This document shows positions 27,069 to 33,251 of a stretch of 48,302 bases of DNA, in pieces (the stretch's first letter is position 1; each line of letters opens with the position of its first letter). Below the pieces are notes generated by a model. The model was given only the letters and a program-made list of their open reading frames with translations. It searched no databases and was not told the origin of the DNA. Made by a program: the position numbers and the translations under genes. The DNA lies in the NCBI GenBank assembly GCA_902526115.1, contig CABZJV010000006.1:1-48302 (forward strand), read 5' to 3'. The stretch is from an uncultured Pelagibacteraceae bacterium (GTDB taxonomy: Bacteria > Pseudomonadota > Alphaproteobacteria > Pelagibacterales > Pelagibacteraceae).

Positions 27069-28289
27069 TTAGAGATAATGACTATTATCTTCATTTACCG
27101 CTTTTTCAAGTCTAACTAAAAAATCAGGAATTGCACTTTTTACTCTACTCCAAGTTGGTATAAAAGGTGCGTCCATAGGATTTAAATAAAAATCTTCTCC
27201 AGCTTTAATGATATTCATTGAAAAAAGTTCAACTGCTTTTTCTTCAGTATGAGAGTCAAATTTTAAACCATTCATTTCTGCATCACTTCTATAGGCGTCT
27301 ATTAAATCTAAAGCAGCTCTATAATAAGTTGCTTTTAGTGATCTTAATTGTTCTCTGCTAAAAGAATGGCCTTGGGTAGCCAATTTTTTAATAAAAGTTT
27401 TAATTATATCTATAGACATTCTAGATAGGCCTTTTTTTTCATCATCTAGGGATAATTCTTGATGTTTGTGATCATAAGTATCAGCTAAGTCTACCTGACA
27501 TATATTTTGTGGAGAAAAGTTTCTTTGCATTTCCGATAAAATTCCAATTTCAATTCCCCAGTCAGATGAAATTCTTAACTCAGGTAAAATGTTTCTTCTA
27601 AACGAAAATTCACCTGCTAAAGGATATTTAAAAGATTTCATAAAATCTAAATAGTCACTTTTGCCAATAGTTTTTTCTAAAGCATTTAATAAGGGAAAAA
27701 CCAACAGTCTTGCTACTCTTCCATTCATTTTGTTATCAGCTACTCTTGGATAATAACCTTTACAAAACTCAAAGTTAAATAGAGGATTTACAACAGGATA
27801 AAATAATTTAGCCAACATTCTTCGGTCATAAGTTTTTATATCACAATCATGCAGTGCTACAGATCTAGCACTGTTTCTTGCTATGGACATTCCAATGCAG
27901 TACCAAACATTTCTACCTTTACCATGTTCATTCGGTGCAAGTTCTTTTTTTTGTAATTCTTTATCTAATTTTTTTAAATTTGGACCATCATTCCATAGAA
28001 TAGTGAATGGGGTTTCTAATTTTTCAAAAAAAGTCCATGCTTTTCTTGCTTCTGATTCAGTGGCTTTATCGAGGCCTATTATTATATGATCGATATAATT
28101 AGTCTTGCTAATTTCAGATACTATCTTTGGAAGAGCATCACCTTTTAATTCAGAATAAAGACACGGCAAGATTAGTTCCATCTTTCTCTCTTTAGAGAAA
28201 TTTAAAAGTTCTTTTTCTATTTGCTCAATTGATTTTGTTCCAAAATCATGAAGTGTTGAAATTATTCCATTTTGAGAGAAATCACTCAT
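27069..28289 (-). CDS. gpgS: glucosyl-3-phosphoglycerate synthase (GT81-like)
   Basis: It likely transfers glucose from an NDP-glucose to 3-phosphoglycerate, the first step of glucosylglycerate synthesis. The 406-aa GT-A fold protein has ELILPCLYSEL (start of the nucleotide-binding domain), IIIGLDKATESEA, HGKGRNVWYCIGMSIA and the metal-binding acidic motif ALHDCDIKTYD. KSFKYPLAGEFSF and SSDWGIEIGILSEM are strongly reminiscent of GpgS/mannosyl-3-phosphoglycerate synthase relatives. The immediately upstream HAD phosphatase gene supports this. Sugar donor specificity (glucose versus mannose) cannot be fixed by sight. Confidence 0.85.
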   Translation of the reverse strand: MSDFSQNGIISTLHDFGTKSIEQIEKELLNFSKERKMELILPCLYSELKGDALPKIVSEISKTNYIDHIIIGLDKATESEARKAWTFFEKLETPFTILWNDGPNLKKLDKELQKKELAPNEHGKGRNVWYCIGMSIARNSARSVALHDCDIKTYDRRMLAKLFYPVVNPLFNFEFCKGYYPRVADNKMNGRVARLLVFPLLNALEKTIGKSDYLDFMKSFKYPLAGEFSFRRNILPELRISSDWGIEIGILSEMQRNFSPQNICQVDLADTYDHKHQELSLDDEKKGLSRMSIDIIKTFIKKLATQGHSFSREQLRSLKATYYRAALDLIDAYRSDAEMNGLKFDSHTEEKAVELFSMNIIKAGEDFYLNPMDAPFIPTWSRVKSAIPDFLVRLEKAVNEDNSHYL

Positions 28290-28301
28290 AAAAATATATT
28301 A

Positions 28302-29105
28302 TTAATTTTTATTTATTTTAGCCAGAGCCATTTTGATCACATCAGCCCAGCCTTCAGGAGATGGCTTATTTGTTGTTATTAAATCATTTATTGGAATTTG
28401 ATCTAATGTAAATTTATCATTAAACACCAAACAAGGGAAATCACTTGTTTTAAGCATATCTAAATCATTATAATTATCACCAACTGCTATTGTTTTTATA
28501 TTTTGATTTTTTTTCTTAAAAAATCTGACAAATACTTGAAGCGCTTTAGCTTTATTCACTTTATCAGTTAAATTAATAACTCTACCGCCTTCTTGTAAAG
28601 CTAACCCCTTTTTTTTTACAATTTTAGATAATTCTTTTTTTTCATTTTTATTTCCTTCAAATACAAATGGAATAGTGTATTTTCGATCTAAAGCCATTTT
28701 AAGTTTTTCATCTTTTAAACCAAAAATTACACTTTGTTTCTTCTTATCCATCCTAGATAACCATTTACATTTATTTTGTAAATTATCTGGAACTGAATTT
28801 TCAAAAATTTTTGCTAGATTGTCTTTTTCTTTACTTAGGATTAGTTCTTTAGGTAAATTAGAATTTAGTAGTTCTAAACCTTTAATAGCTGCTCCATTTT
28901 CACAAATATAAGGTAAACTTGAACCTAGCTCATTATTAAAATCTAAAATTTCTTTCTCCGTTTTACTTGTGTTAGGTATTATAAAAACACCTTTAGACAG
29001 TAACTTTTTGAGATAATCTTTTATAAGATCAAATTCAAATGTGTCTCTATGAAGAAGAGAGCCATCAAGATCAGTAAATATTAATATCTTATAAATTTTT
29101 TTCAT
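28302..29105 (-). CDS. gpgP: glucosyl/mannosyl-3-phosphoglycerate phosphatase (HAD family)
   Basis: It likely removes phosphate from glucosyl-3-phosphoglycerate to give glucosylglycerate. The 267-aa Cof-type HAD protein has motif I IFTDLDGSLL (nucleophile Asp12, acid Asp14), IPNTSKTEKEI (motif II Thr/Ser), a cap domain containing CENGAA and LQEGGRVINL, and motif III GDNYNDLDMLK, matching the MPGP/YedP subfamily. It is 12 bp upstream of gpgS in the same operon. The E. coli relative YedP acts on a similar compound. Confidence 0.85.
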   Translation of the reverse strand: MKKIYKILIFTDLDGSLLHRDTFEFDLIKDYLKKLLSKGVFIIPNTSKTEKEILDFNNELGSSLPYICENGAAIKGLELLNSNLPKELILSKEKDNLAKIFENSVPDNLQNKCKWLSRMDKKKQSVIFGLKDEKLKMALDRKYTIPFVFEGNKNEKKELSKIVKKKGLALQEGGRVINLTDKVNKAKALQVFVRFFKKKNQNIKTIAVGDNYNDLDMLKTSDFPCLVFNDKFTLDQIPINDLITTNKPSPEGWADVIKMALAKINKN

Positions 29106-29145
29106 TTTTCAATCAATTAATGTGAATTAGAACGTACAAAAAATT

Positions 29146-29292
29146 TTAACGAGTAATCAGCAAAGTTTTTTTATCTTTTTTACTTTTTAATTTATTTTTT
29201 TGTTCACAATATTTCTTAAAAACATAAGCTGTTGATACACTACCAATCAGTATAAATTTTAACATCTTTAATTTAATGAGTGTTTTAATCAT
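29146..29292 (-). CDS. small basic membrane-anchored protein (48 aa), hypothetical
   Basis: An ATG-started frame of 48 codons beginning two bases after the stop of the 67-aa gene upstream. The product starts MIKTLIKLKM, has one short hydrophobic segment (LKFILIGSVSTAYVF) and a highly Lys-rich tail. No family is recognised. Its position in a close string of small same-strand genes is the main support; codon use is not distinctive. Confidence 0.45.
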   Translation of the reverse strand: MIKTLIKLKMLKFILIGSVSTAYVFKKYCEQKNKLKSKKDKKTLLITR

Positions 29293-29294
29293 GA

Positions 29295-29498
29295 TTAAAT
29301 ATCAAATTTTTCTAATAAGAAGTGGATTACTAAATTGTAGATAAACACAAAACAAGAAATATAGAATAAAAAAATTATTCCTTTTGAATTAAAAATGTAT
29401 CCAGTTGAGGTTAAAAGTGCAATAAATAAGCTAATTGATAAAGCGAGCTTTGATTGTGCTTTCTTTTTTAAGTGAGATTTAACAATATCTTTTTTCAT
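29295..29498 (-). CDS. hypothetical two-transmembrane small protein (67 aa)
   Basis: A Lys-rich N-terminus (MKKDIVKSHLKKKAQSK) is followed by two hydrophobic segments (LALSISLFIALLTSTGYIF and GIIFLFYISCFVFIYNLVIHFLL). An even positive charge pattern on the first 17 residues suggests the N-terminus is cytoplasmic. The family is not recognised. It lies 15 bp after the DUF4149-like gene. Confidence 0.6.
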   Translation of the reverse strand: MKKDIVKSHLKKKAQSKLALSISLFIALLTSTGYIFNSKGIIFLFYISCFVFIYNLVIHFLLEKFDI

Positions 29499-29513
29499 TA
29501 ATCATAATATTAA

Positions 29514-29903
29514 TTAAACTAACACAAATACCAAACAAATCATTTGAACAAAATTAATAAGAACAGATAGAAAATGTGAGTATTTAAATTTTTTTTCCTG
29601 TTTTTCATCTCTATATTTGTTAATTAATGGCATTAACAAATAGTTTGAAGTAGCAAATAAAACTGTAATTGCTAATATTATATAAAAATCTACTCCAATC
29701 TTGCTCGACAATATAAATGTTATGAGAACAATAAAACTTACCCCTAAATTAACATTATAATAAAATGGGAATATTCTTCTTATAAACTTTCGAGCATTAT
29801 TCTCATCTAGTGTGGTAAAGACAACAGGAGCTATTACAAATGAGAAAAATAGCATTATTCCTAAAATCATTGATGTCAAATAAACGCTAAGTTGTTCAAT
29901 CAT
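29514..29903 (-). CDS. DUF4149-like four-transmembrane protein
   Basis: A 129-aa integral membrane protein with four predicted helices. The pattern GIMLFFSFVIAPVVFTTLDENNARKFIRRIFPFYY in the first half is typical of DUF4149/TMEM205-like proteins; the RR.FPFYY motif between helices is the main clue. Function unknown. It follows the 61-aa gene by 3 nt in the same small-gene string. Confidence 0.7.
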   Translation of the reverse strand: MIEQLSVYLTSMILGIMLFFSFVIAPVVFTTLDENNARKFIRRIFPFYYNVNLGVSFIVLITFILSSKIGVDFYIILAITVLFATSNYLLMPLINKYRDEKQEKKFKYSHFLSVLINFVQMICLVFVLV

Positions 29904-29906
29904 AAT

Positions 29907-30092
29907 TTAGTTTTCTATAGAATTTTCTTCTTTCATTAATATGGGTCTACCATCATGAGCTGTATTTAAAGGTATAATTTTTCCTTTATATTTTGCACAT
30001 AAAGTTGGAGCACTTCTAACTTCTTCTCCTAATCTAACCTCTAGTTCAACAATAACTAATTTTGCATCATCTAACTCTTTTAATATTCTCAT
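29907..30092 (-). CDS. hypothetical soluble protein (61 aa)
   Basis: A small soluble protein with an acidic, valine-rich first half (LKELDDAKLVIVELEVRLGEE) and a second half with CAKYKGKIIPLNTAHDGRPILM. No family is recognised, and no signal peptide or membrane segment is present. The ATG and reading frame are clean and it lies in line between the ABM-fold and DUF4149-like genes. Confidence 0.55.
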   Translation of the reverse strand: MRILKELDDAKLVIVELEVRLGEEVRSAPTLCAKYKGKIIPLNTAHDGRPILMKEENSIEN

Positions 30093-30124
30093 TTTTATTT
30101 CCTATTATTAAATTTAAAATATAT

Positions 30125-30427
30125 TTAAAGCACTACTTCAAAGCCCTCAAAGTTTGGTGCTCCAAGATATAGGTTTTTATGTTGTCCAGCATTTTTATGA
30201 GCTAATTTAAATGCCTCTGATTTGGTCCAATTAATAAAATCCTCTTTAGAATTCCATATACTATGAGAAGCGTATAGTGAAAATTTTTCATTTTTTTCAC
30301 CTTTTACTAAATGAAATTCTTTAAAACCATTAACACCATTAAGATGAGTATCTCTTTCTTTCCAAACTTTTTCAAATTCAGATTCTTTACCTGGTACAAT
30401 TTTAAATCTATTCATTGCTATAAACAT
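30125..30427 (-). CDS. antibiotic biosynthesis monooxygenase (ABM) fold protein, heme-degrading monooxygenase-like
   Basis: A 100-aa ferredoxin-like dimeric barrel protein. The N-terminal strand FIAMNRFKIVPGKESEFEKVWKER, the middle GFKEFHLVKGEK and YASHSIWNSKEDFINWTKSEAFKLAHKNAG match ABM/IsdG-like proteins, where the NRF Asn and a Trp/His can bind heme. The family also includes other small monooxygenases, so heme breakdown is not certain. I keep the first ATG (30427); a second is at 30415. A palindrome overlaps the predicted promoter. Confidence 0.75.
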   Translation of the reverse strand: MFIAMNRFKIVPGKESEFEKVWKERDTHLNGVNGFKEFHLVKGEKNEKFSLYASHSIWNSKEDFINWTKSEAFKLAHKNAGQHKNLYLGAPNFEGFEVVL

Positions 30428-30435
30428 TATATGCT

Positions 30436-30458
30436 TTTATTATAATCATTTGATTATA
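30436..30458 (-). promoter_or_regulatory. palindromic operator candidate overlapping the promoter of the ABM-fold gene
   Basis: TATAATCA (30441-30448) and TGATTATA (30451-30458) are exact reverse complements around TT, an 18-bp near-continuous palindrome. On the minus strand a TATAAT-like -10 overlaps it at 30444-30439, leaving almost no leader before the ATG at 30427. This layout is typical of a repressor site, possibly iron- or heme-responsive, but it does not match a standard Fur or Irr consensus I know. Confidence 0.5.
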
Positions 30459-30554
30459 TATAAAATATCATTGTCGCAGAATTATTAAAAATTAATCTAA
30501 GATGAAGAAAATATTTACTAGAGTAATTAATAACAAACAGGATTTTATAGGATA
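30459..30554. other. unassigned gap before the tRNA-Leu duplication
   Basis: About 95 bp of AT-rich sequence between the ABM-gene operator and the first repeat copy. No gene or clear signal is visible. Confidence 0.3.
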
Positions 30555-30588
30555 ACTTGCACCAAACCTGCGCACAGAGAGATAAAAT
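30555..30588. repeat. 34-nt repeat, copy 1 (paired TTGC motifs)
   Basis: Pattern ACTTGCACCA, a 3-4 nt variable part, TGCGCA, then a purine-rich GAGAGATAAAAT end. The same 34-nt unit recurs at 30823-30856 and 31336-31369. Inside it TTGCAC and TTGCGC (CTGCGC here) recur at an 11-bp interval. Confidence 0.85.
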
Positions 30589-30696
30589 CAAAAAAATTTA
30601 CTTATTCATCTTGTTCAATTATAAATATTAGCATAAATACTCATGAAATTCACAAATGCCCTCGTGGTGAAATTGGTAGACACAAAGGACTTAAAA
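30555..30696 (+). repeat. duplicated tRNA-Leu upstream flank, promoter and 5' half (copy A)
   Basis: This 142-bp stretch is collinear with 31336-31477, about 94% identical by eye (around nine mismatches). It comprises the 34-nt repeat (30555-30588), the promoter (TTGTTC at 30611, TAAATA at 30634, 17-bp spacer), the same leader and the first 39 nt of tRNA-Leu without change. The similarity ends in the anticodon loop. Confidence 0.9.
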
Positions 30697-30705
30697 GCCG
30701 AGGGA
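30658..30705 (+). pseudogene. truncated tRNA-Leu remnant with internal deletion
   Basis: The first 39 nt are identical to tRNA-Leu(TAA) up to the anticodon loop. They are then joined to GCCGAGGGA, which matches the 3' acceptor strand GCCGAGGGC of the intact gene at 8 of 9 bases. The 3' anticodon stem, variable arm and T arm are missing. The 5' and 3' acceptor strands can still form six of seven pairs. It keeps the complete upstream promoter, so it may still be transcribed. It cannot be a functional tRNA. Confidence 0.8.
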
Positions 30706-30755
30706 TTCACATTTGAGTCAGTCCATAGTAGTCCAAGGTAGTCTAAAAATCCCTC
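30700..30755. repeat. inverted repeat enclosing 10-bp-phased AGTCC repeats
   Basis: GAGGGATT (30700-30707) and AATCCCTC (30748-30755) are perfect reverse complements. Between them AGTCC, AGTCC and AGTCT start at 30720, 30730 and 30740, that is every 10 bp. Such tandem, helically phased short repeats beside a tRNA break resemble arm-type binding sites of tyrosine recombinases. Confidence 0.6.
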
Positions 30756-30822
30756 AAAATTTCATAATTATAAATTACCCTTAAATTAATATAAGAAAAT
30801 ATGGCTTAATTAATTTGTGTAG

Positions 30823-30856
30823 ACTTGCACCATACTTGCGCATAGAGAGATAAAAT
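30823..30856 (+). promoter_or_regulatory. 34-nt repeat, copy 2, immediately upstream of the lipoprotein gene
   Basis: TTGCAC (30825) and TTGCGC (30836) are 11 bp apart, followed by TAAAAT (30851-30856), which could be a -10 box 16 nt before the GTG start. A -35 at the normal 17-bp distance is not seen, so the unit may instead be a protein-binding site carried with the element. Confidence 0.5.
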
Positions 30857-30871
30857 AATAGAATTTTTAAG

Positions 30872-31300
30872 GTGAAAAGAATATTAATTATTTTTGTTTT
30901 TGGATTGTTTGTGACTGGATGCGAAACAACAACAATTGGTTATCATGAGCATTATAGCAATTGCATGACGATTTCAAGTGGAGCAAGTATTGAAGAAATT
31001 TCAAAATGTGGAAAAGAAAAAAGGTTAACTTATTTAAGTGATACTGATCAAAAGGGAAGTCTAGAAGGAGATACTTACATGCTTTGGGTAGATCTTTTAG
31101 CAAAAAGTGTCAAAGATGGAGAAATATCTGAAACGCAAGCTAAAATGACGTTGCTTGAGAAACAACAGGTGCTTGCATCAAATCAAAGAGACAGAGAATT
31201 ACAAGCACTTCAAAACACAATTAATACAATGCCAAAAACTTACAATTGCTCCAGCACTGGTTACGGAAGCACTGTTTATACTAATTGCACAGGCTACTAA
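30872..31300 (+). CDS. small secreted lipoprotein, hypothetical
   Basis: The 142-aa product begins with a lipoprotein signal peptide (MKRILIIFVFGLFVTGC): positive start, hydrophobic core and lipobox VTGC with Cys17 as the acylation site. The mature part is hydrophilic and has a Cys pair (NCMTISSGASIEEISKC), a helical middle and a Gly/Ser/Tyr-rich end with two further Cys. No family is recognised. The start is a GTG with a weak GG-rich site; an alternative is not evident. It is the only gene between the broken and intact tRNA-Leu copies, hence probably acquired cargo. Confidence 0.7.
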   Translation: MKRILIIFVFGLFVTGCETTTIGYHEHYSNCMTISSGASIEEISKCGKEKRLTYLSDTDQKGSLEGDTYMLWVDLLAKSVKDGEISETQAKMTLLEKQQVLASNQRDRELQALQNTINTMPKTYNCSSTGYGSTVYTNCTGY

Positions 31301-31335
31301 TTATATTTTAAAAACTTCTAGGATATTAAAGGATA
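31301..31335. other. spacer between lipoprotein gene and second tRNA-Leu flank copy
   Basis: Thirty-five AT-rich bases with no terminator visible. The short GGATAACTTGCACC context here is shared with copy 1 of the repeat. Confidence 0.4.
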
Positions 31336-31477
31336 ACTTGCACCAGACTTGCGCAAGAGGAGATAAAATAAAAAAATTTTACTTATTCATCTTGTTCAAT
31401 TATAAATATTAGCATAAACACTCATGAAATTCACAAATGCCCTCGTGGTGAAATTGGTAGACACAAAGGACTTAAAA
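31336..31477 (+). repeat. tRNA-Leu upstream flank, promoter and 5' half (copy B, functional side)
   Basis: The partner of 30555-30696, offset by exactly 781 bp and running into the intact tRNA-Leu. It includes the third 34-nt repeat (31336-31369). Confidence 0.9.
31392..31420 (+). promoter_or_regulatory. promoter of tRNA-Leu and nadK
   Basis: TTGTTC (31392-31397), a 17-bp spacer and TAAACA (31415-31420) place the transcript start about 10 nt before the tRNA. Conservation in both duplicate copies supports it. No other promoter is available for nadK, which starts just after the tRNA. Confidence 0.6.
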
Positions 31478-31524
31478 TCCTTGCCGCTTGCGGAGTGCCA
31501 GTTCGAGTCTGGCCGAGGGCACCA
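31439..31524 (+). tRNA. tRNA-Leu (anticodon TAA)
   Basis: Acceptor GCCCTCG/CGAGGGC, a D arm with GGTGAAATTGGTAGACAC, anticodon stem AAGGA/TCCTT around loop CTTAAAA (anticodon TAA), a long variable arm (class II), T arm with GTTCGAGTC, and CCA encoded at 31522-31524. It closely resembles bacterial tRNA-Leu(UAA). It serves as the boundary of the upstream duplication. Confidence 0.95.
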
Positions 31525-31528
31525 TTAA

Positions 31529-32299
31529 ATGAGTAAACTTCAAATCATTTCAGATAAAAATATAAAATCTCTCCGAATTAAAAAGATACTCACAAAAAAG
31601 ATTGAAACTAATCAATTTAAAAAATCTAATCTGGTAATTGTTATAGGAGGTGATGGCTTCATGCTTCAAACGCTTAAAAAAAACAAAAATGCAAAAAAAC
31701 AATTCTATGGAATCAATTCTGGAAATTATGGATTTTTGATGAATATATTTTCTTCAAAAAATATTATTAAAAATTTAACTAAAGCCAATATGATCTCAAT
31801 TTTTCCTTTAGAAATGACTGTTAAAAATAAGAATAATAAAACAAAGAAATCAATAGCTATTAATGAAGTGTCTGTTCTAAGACAAAGCAGACAGGCAGCA
31901 TCATTATCAATTAGACAAGGTTCAAGGAAAATAATTAAAAACTTAGTTTCTGATGGAGTTTTAGTATCAACGCCCGCTGGAAGTACTGCTTATAATTTAT
32001 CAGTTCATGGTCCAATATTAAGTTTAAATTCTAAAAAATTATCTATTTCACCAATTAGCCCTTTTAGACCAAGAAGATGGAAAGGGAAAATTGTTAATGA
32101 TAAATCTAAGATAACTATCACTAACTTAAATCCATTAAAAAGACCTATAAGCGCAGTTGCTGATAATCTAGAAGTAAGAAATGCAAAGTCGATTACAATT
32201 AAAACTAACACCAAAATCAAGTTTAATCTTCTTTATGATAAAAACCGAAGTTTACAAAAAAAAATTAAAATTGAGCAATTGAGAGGTGAAATAAATTAA
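31529..32299 (+). CDS. nadK: NAD kinase
   Basis: It phosphorylates NAD to NADP. The 256-aa protein shows the diacylglycerol-kinase-like GGDG motif (residues 40-43, in VIVIGGDGFMLQ), the NSGNYGFLMN block, INEVSVLRQ (NE/D motif), DGVLVSTPAGSTAYNLSVHGPIL and SPISPFRPRRW. The ATG lies 4 nt after the CCA end of tRNA-Leu, so any ribosome site is inside the tRNA, and the processed mRNA would be almost leaderless. Confidence 0.95.
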   Translation: MSKLQIISDKNIKSLRIKKILTKKIETNQFKKSNLVIVIGGDGFMLQTLKKNKNAKKQFYGINSGNYGFLMNIFSSKNIIKNLTKANMISIFPLEMTVKNKNNKTKKSIAINEVSVLRQSRQAASLSIRQGSRKIIKNLVSDGVLVSTPAGSTAYNLSVHGPILSLNSKKLSISPISPFRPRRWKGKIVNDKSKITITNLNPLKRPISAVADNLEVRNAKSITIKTNTKIKFNLLYDKNRSLQKKIKIEQLRGEIN

Positions 32300-32301
32300 A
32301 T

Positions 32302-32439
32302 ATGAAAAAAATTAATCCGATTATATTAATAGCAATAGTTTTAATAGGTGGTTTTTTTGCATTTAAAATAATGTCTTTTTTGGGTTGCTATGTTCGTCTT
32401 GAAGATGCAGATAAGTGCTGGAAGTTGACTATTTGGTAA
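32302..32439 (+). CDS. small single-pass membrane protein (45 aa), hypothetical
   Basis: An ATG frame two bases after the nadK stop and six bases before the next gene, giving a 45-aa product with one hydrophobic helix (INPIILIAIVLIGGFFAF) and a short periplasmic or cytoplasmic tail with two Cys. No family is recognised. The perfect fit between its neighbours supports it as a real, co-transcribed gene. Confidence 0.55.
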   Translation: MKKINPIILIAIVLIGGFFAFKIMSFLGCYVRLEDADKCWKLTIW

Positions 32440-32445
32440 GAGATT

Positions 32446-33027
32446 ATGAAAAAACTTTTAGGGATCGTAGTTCTGAGCTTGTTATGGATAATTCCAGTAT
32501 CAGCTGATGAAAGATTTATTCCTTTAGAGCTCTTTACTGGTGGTGAAATAAGAGAAGATACAGAAATTAAATTTACAAATGCTAATTTAGTATTTGGTGA
32601 AAAGAAAAGAAAAAAAATAGTTGGACCTGAAGATTGGAAAAATCCTCAAACCGGAAAAACAACTAAGGTTTATAAAAGAACAAGAAAAAGTCAAAGCGGA
32701 TTAAAAACACAGTTATTTACAGTCACTAATGATGGACAGTGTATTGGTAGAGTTTGGGATAGTAGACGTGGAGGAAGAGTAATAAAAAATGGATGTAAAT
32801 TTCCTTTAGGGATTTGGAAAGAAGGTGAGACCAGATCATTTACAGGTGCTTCTGGTGGTAAGCCAAGAAAAATAGAATTGACTATTTTAAAATTAGGAAA
32901 GAAGAATAAAGATAAAGTAAAATTTAATTGGAAACTTTATGATGGAAGTGGAAAATTAATGGATGACAATGATTATACTTTTTCACCTGGGAAAGCTATG
33001 ACTAAGCTAAATGATAAAAAATTATAA
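32446..33027 (+). CDS. secreted hypothetical protein with MKKLLGIVVL signal peptide
   Basis: A 193-aa product with a Sec signal peptide (MKKLLGIVVLSLLWIIPVSA, cleavage near residue 20). The mature part is basic with a central Lys/Arg cluster (GEKKRKKIVG, VYKRTRKSQSG) and beta-rich segments (QLFTVTNDGQCIGRVWDS, NGCKFPLGIWKEGETRSF), including two Cys that may pair. The fold and function are not recognised. Its first 30 bases match the first 30 of the protease gene at 33252 at 29 positions, while the rest is unrelated. A remnant of tRNA-Thr follows its 3' end. Confidence 0.65.
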   Translation: MKKLLGIVVLSLLWIIPVSADERFIPLELFTGGEIREDTEIKFTNANLVFGEKKRKKIVGPEDWKNPQTGKTTKVYKRTRKSQSGLKTQLFTVTNDGQCIGRVWDSRRGGRVIKNGCKFPLGIWKEGETRSFTGASGGKPRKIELTILKLGKKNKDKVKFNWKLYDGSGKLMDDNDYTFSPGKAMTKLNDKKL

Positions 33028-33034
33028 TTAATCC

Positions 33035-33156
33035 TGACACACTCAAAATCAGAATTTAGTTAAAATTTAACTTTGCAAAAATAAAAAGCGTTGATTTTAT
33101 TAAGTGAAGTGGTGCCCCCGCACGGATTCGAACCGCGGACCTATTGATTACAAATC
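33035..33156 (-). repeat. tRNA-Thr 3' half and downstream flank, displaced copy
   Basis: Positions 33110-33156 (47 nt) are identical to 34460-34506, covering CCA, the T arm and up to the anticodon loop of tRNA-Thr. Left of this, flank similarity of roughly 70-80% continues to a TGACACAC motif at 33035-33042, matching the flank right after the intact tRNA. Just beyond 33156 only weak similarity remains (TTGTATCACCAA versus TTGCTCTACCAA), suggesting decay. Confidence 0.85.
33110..33156 (-). pseudogene. tRNA-Thr 3'-half remnant
   Basis: The remnant retains the 3' acceptor strand, T arm, 3' anticodon stem and part of the anticodon loop, and lacks the 5' half. It is the hallmark of a displaced tRNA end created by site-specific integration, with the intact copy at 34460-34535 on the same strand. 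Confidence 0.85.
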
Positions 33157-33216
33157 TTGTATCACCAATTAAATAAATATGTTTTAGCAATACTTATAAA
33201 CAATCATCAGTAATCT

Positions 33217-33233
33217 CGACACACGTACGACAC
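33217..33233. repeat. CGACAC x2 at 11-bp spacing
   Basis: CGACAC begins at 33217 and 33228. The same hexamer occurs three times at the other end of this segment (34375, 34386, 34397), also at 11-bp steps. It lies just before the start of the protease gene. Confidence 0.7.
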
Positions 33234-33251
33234 AATGCTAATCTTATCATA

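Noticed and set aside
30555-31369. CRISPR-like array from the 34-nt repeats
   Set aside because: Only three copies occur, at irregular intervals of 268 and 513 bp, with a gene and a tRNA fragment between them and no cas genes.
31155-31412. 85-codon plus-strand open frame overlapping the lipoprotein gene end
   Set aside because: It runs out of frame through the lipoprotein gene and into the 34-nt repeat and tRNA promoter, has no ribosome site, and its composition is that of a shadow frame.
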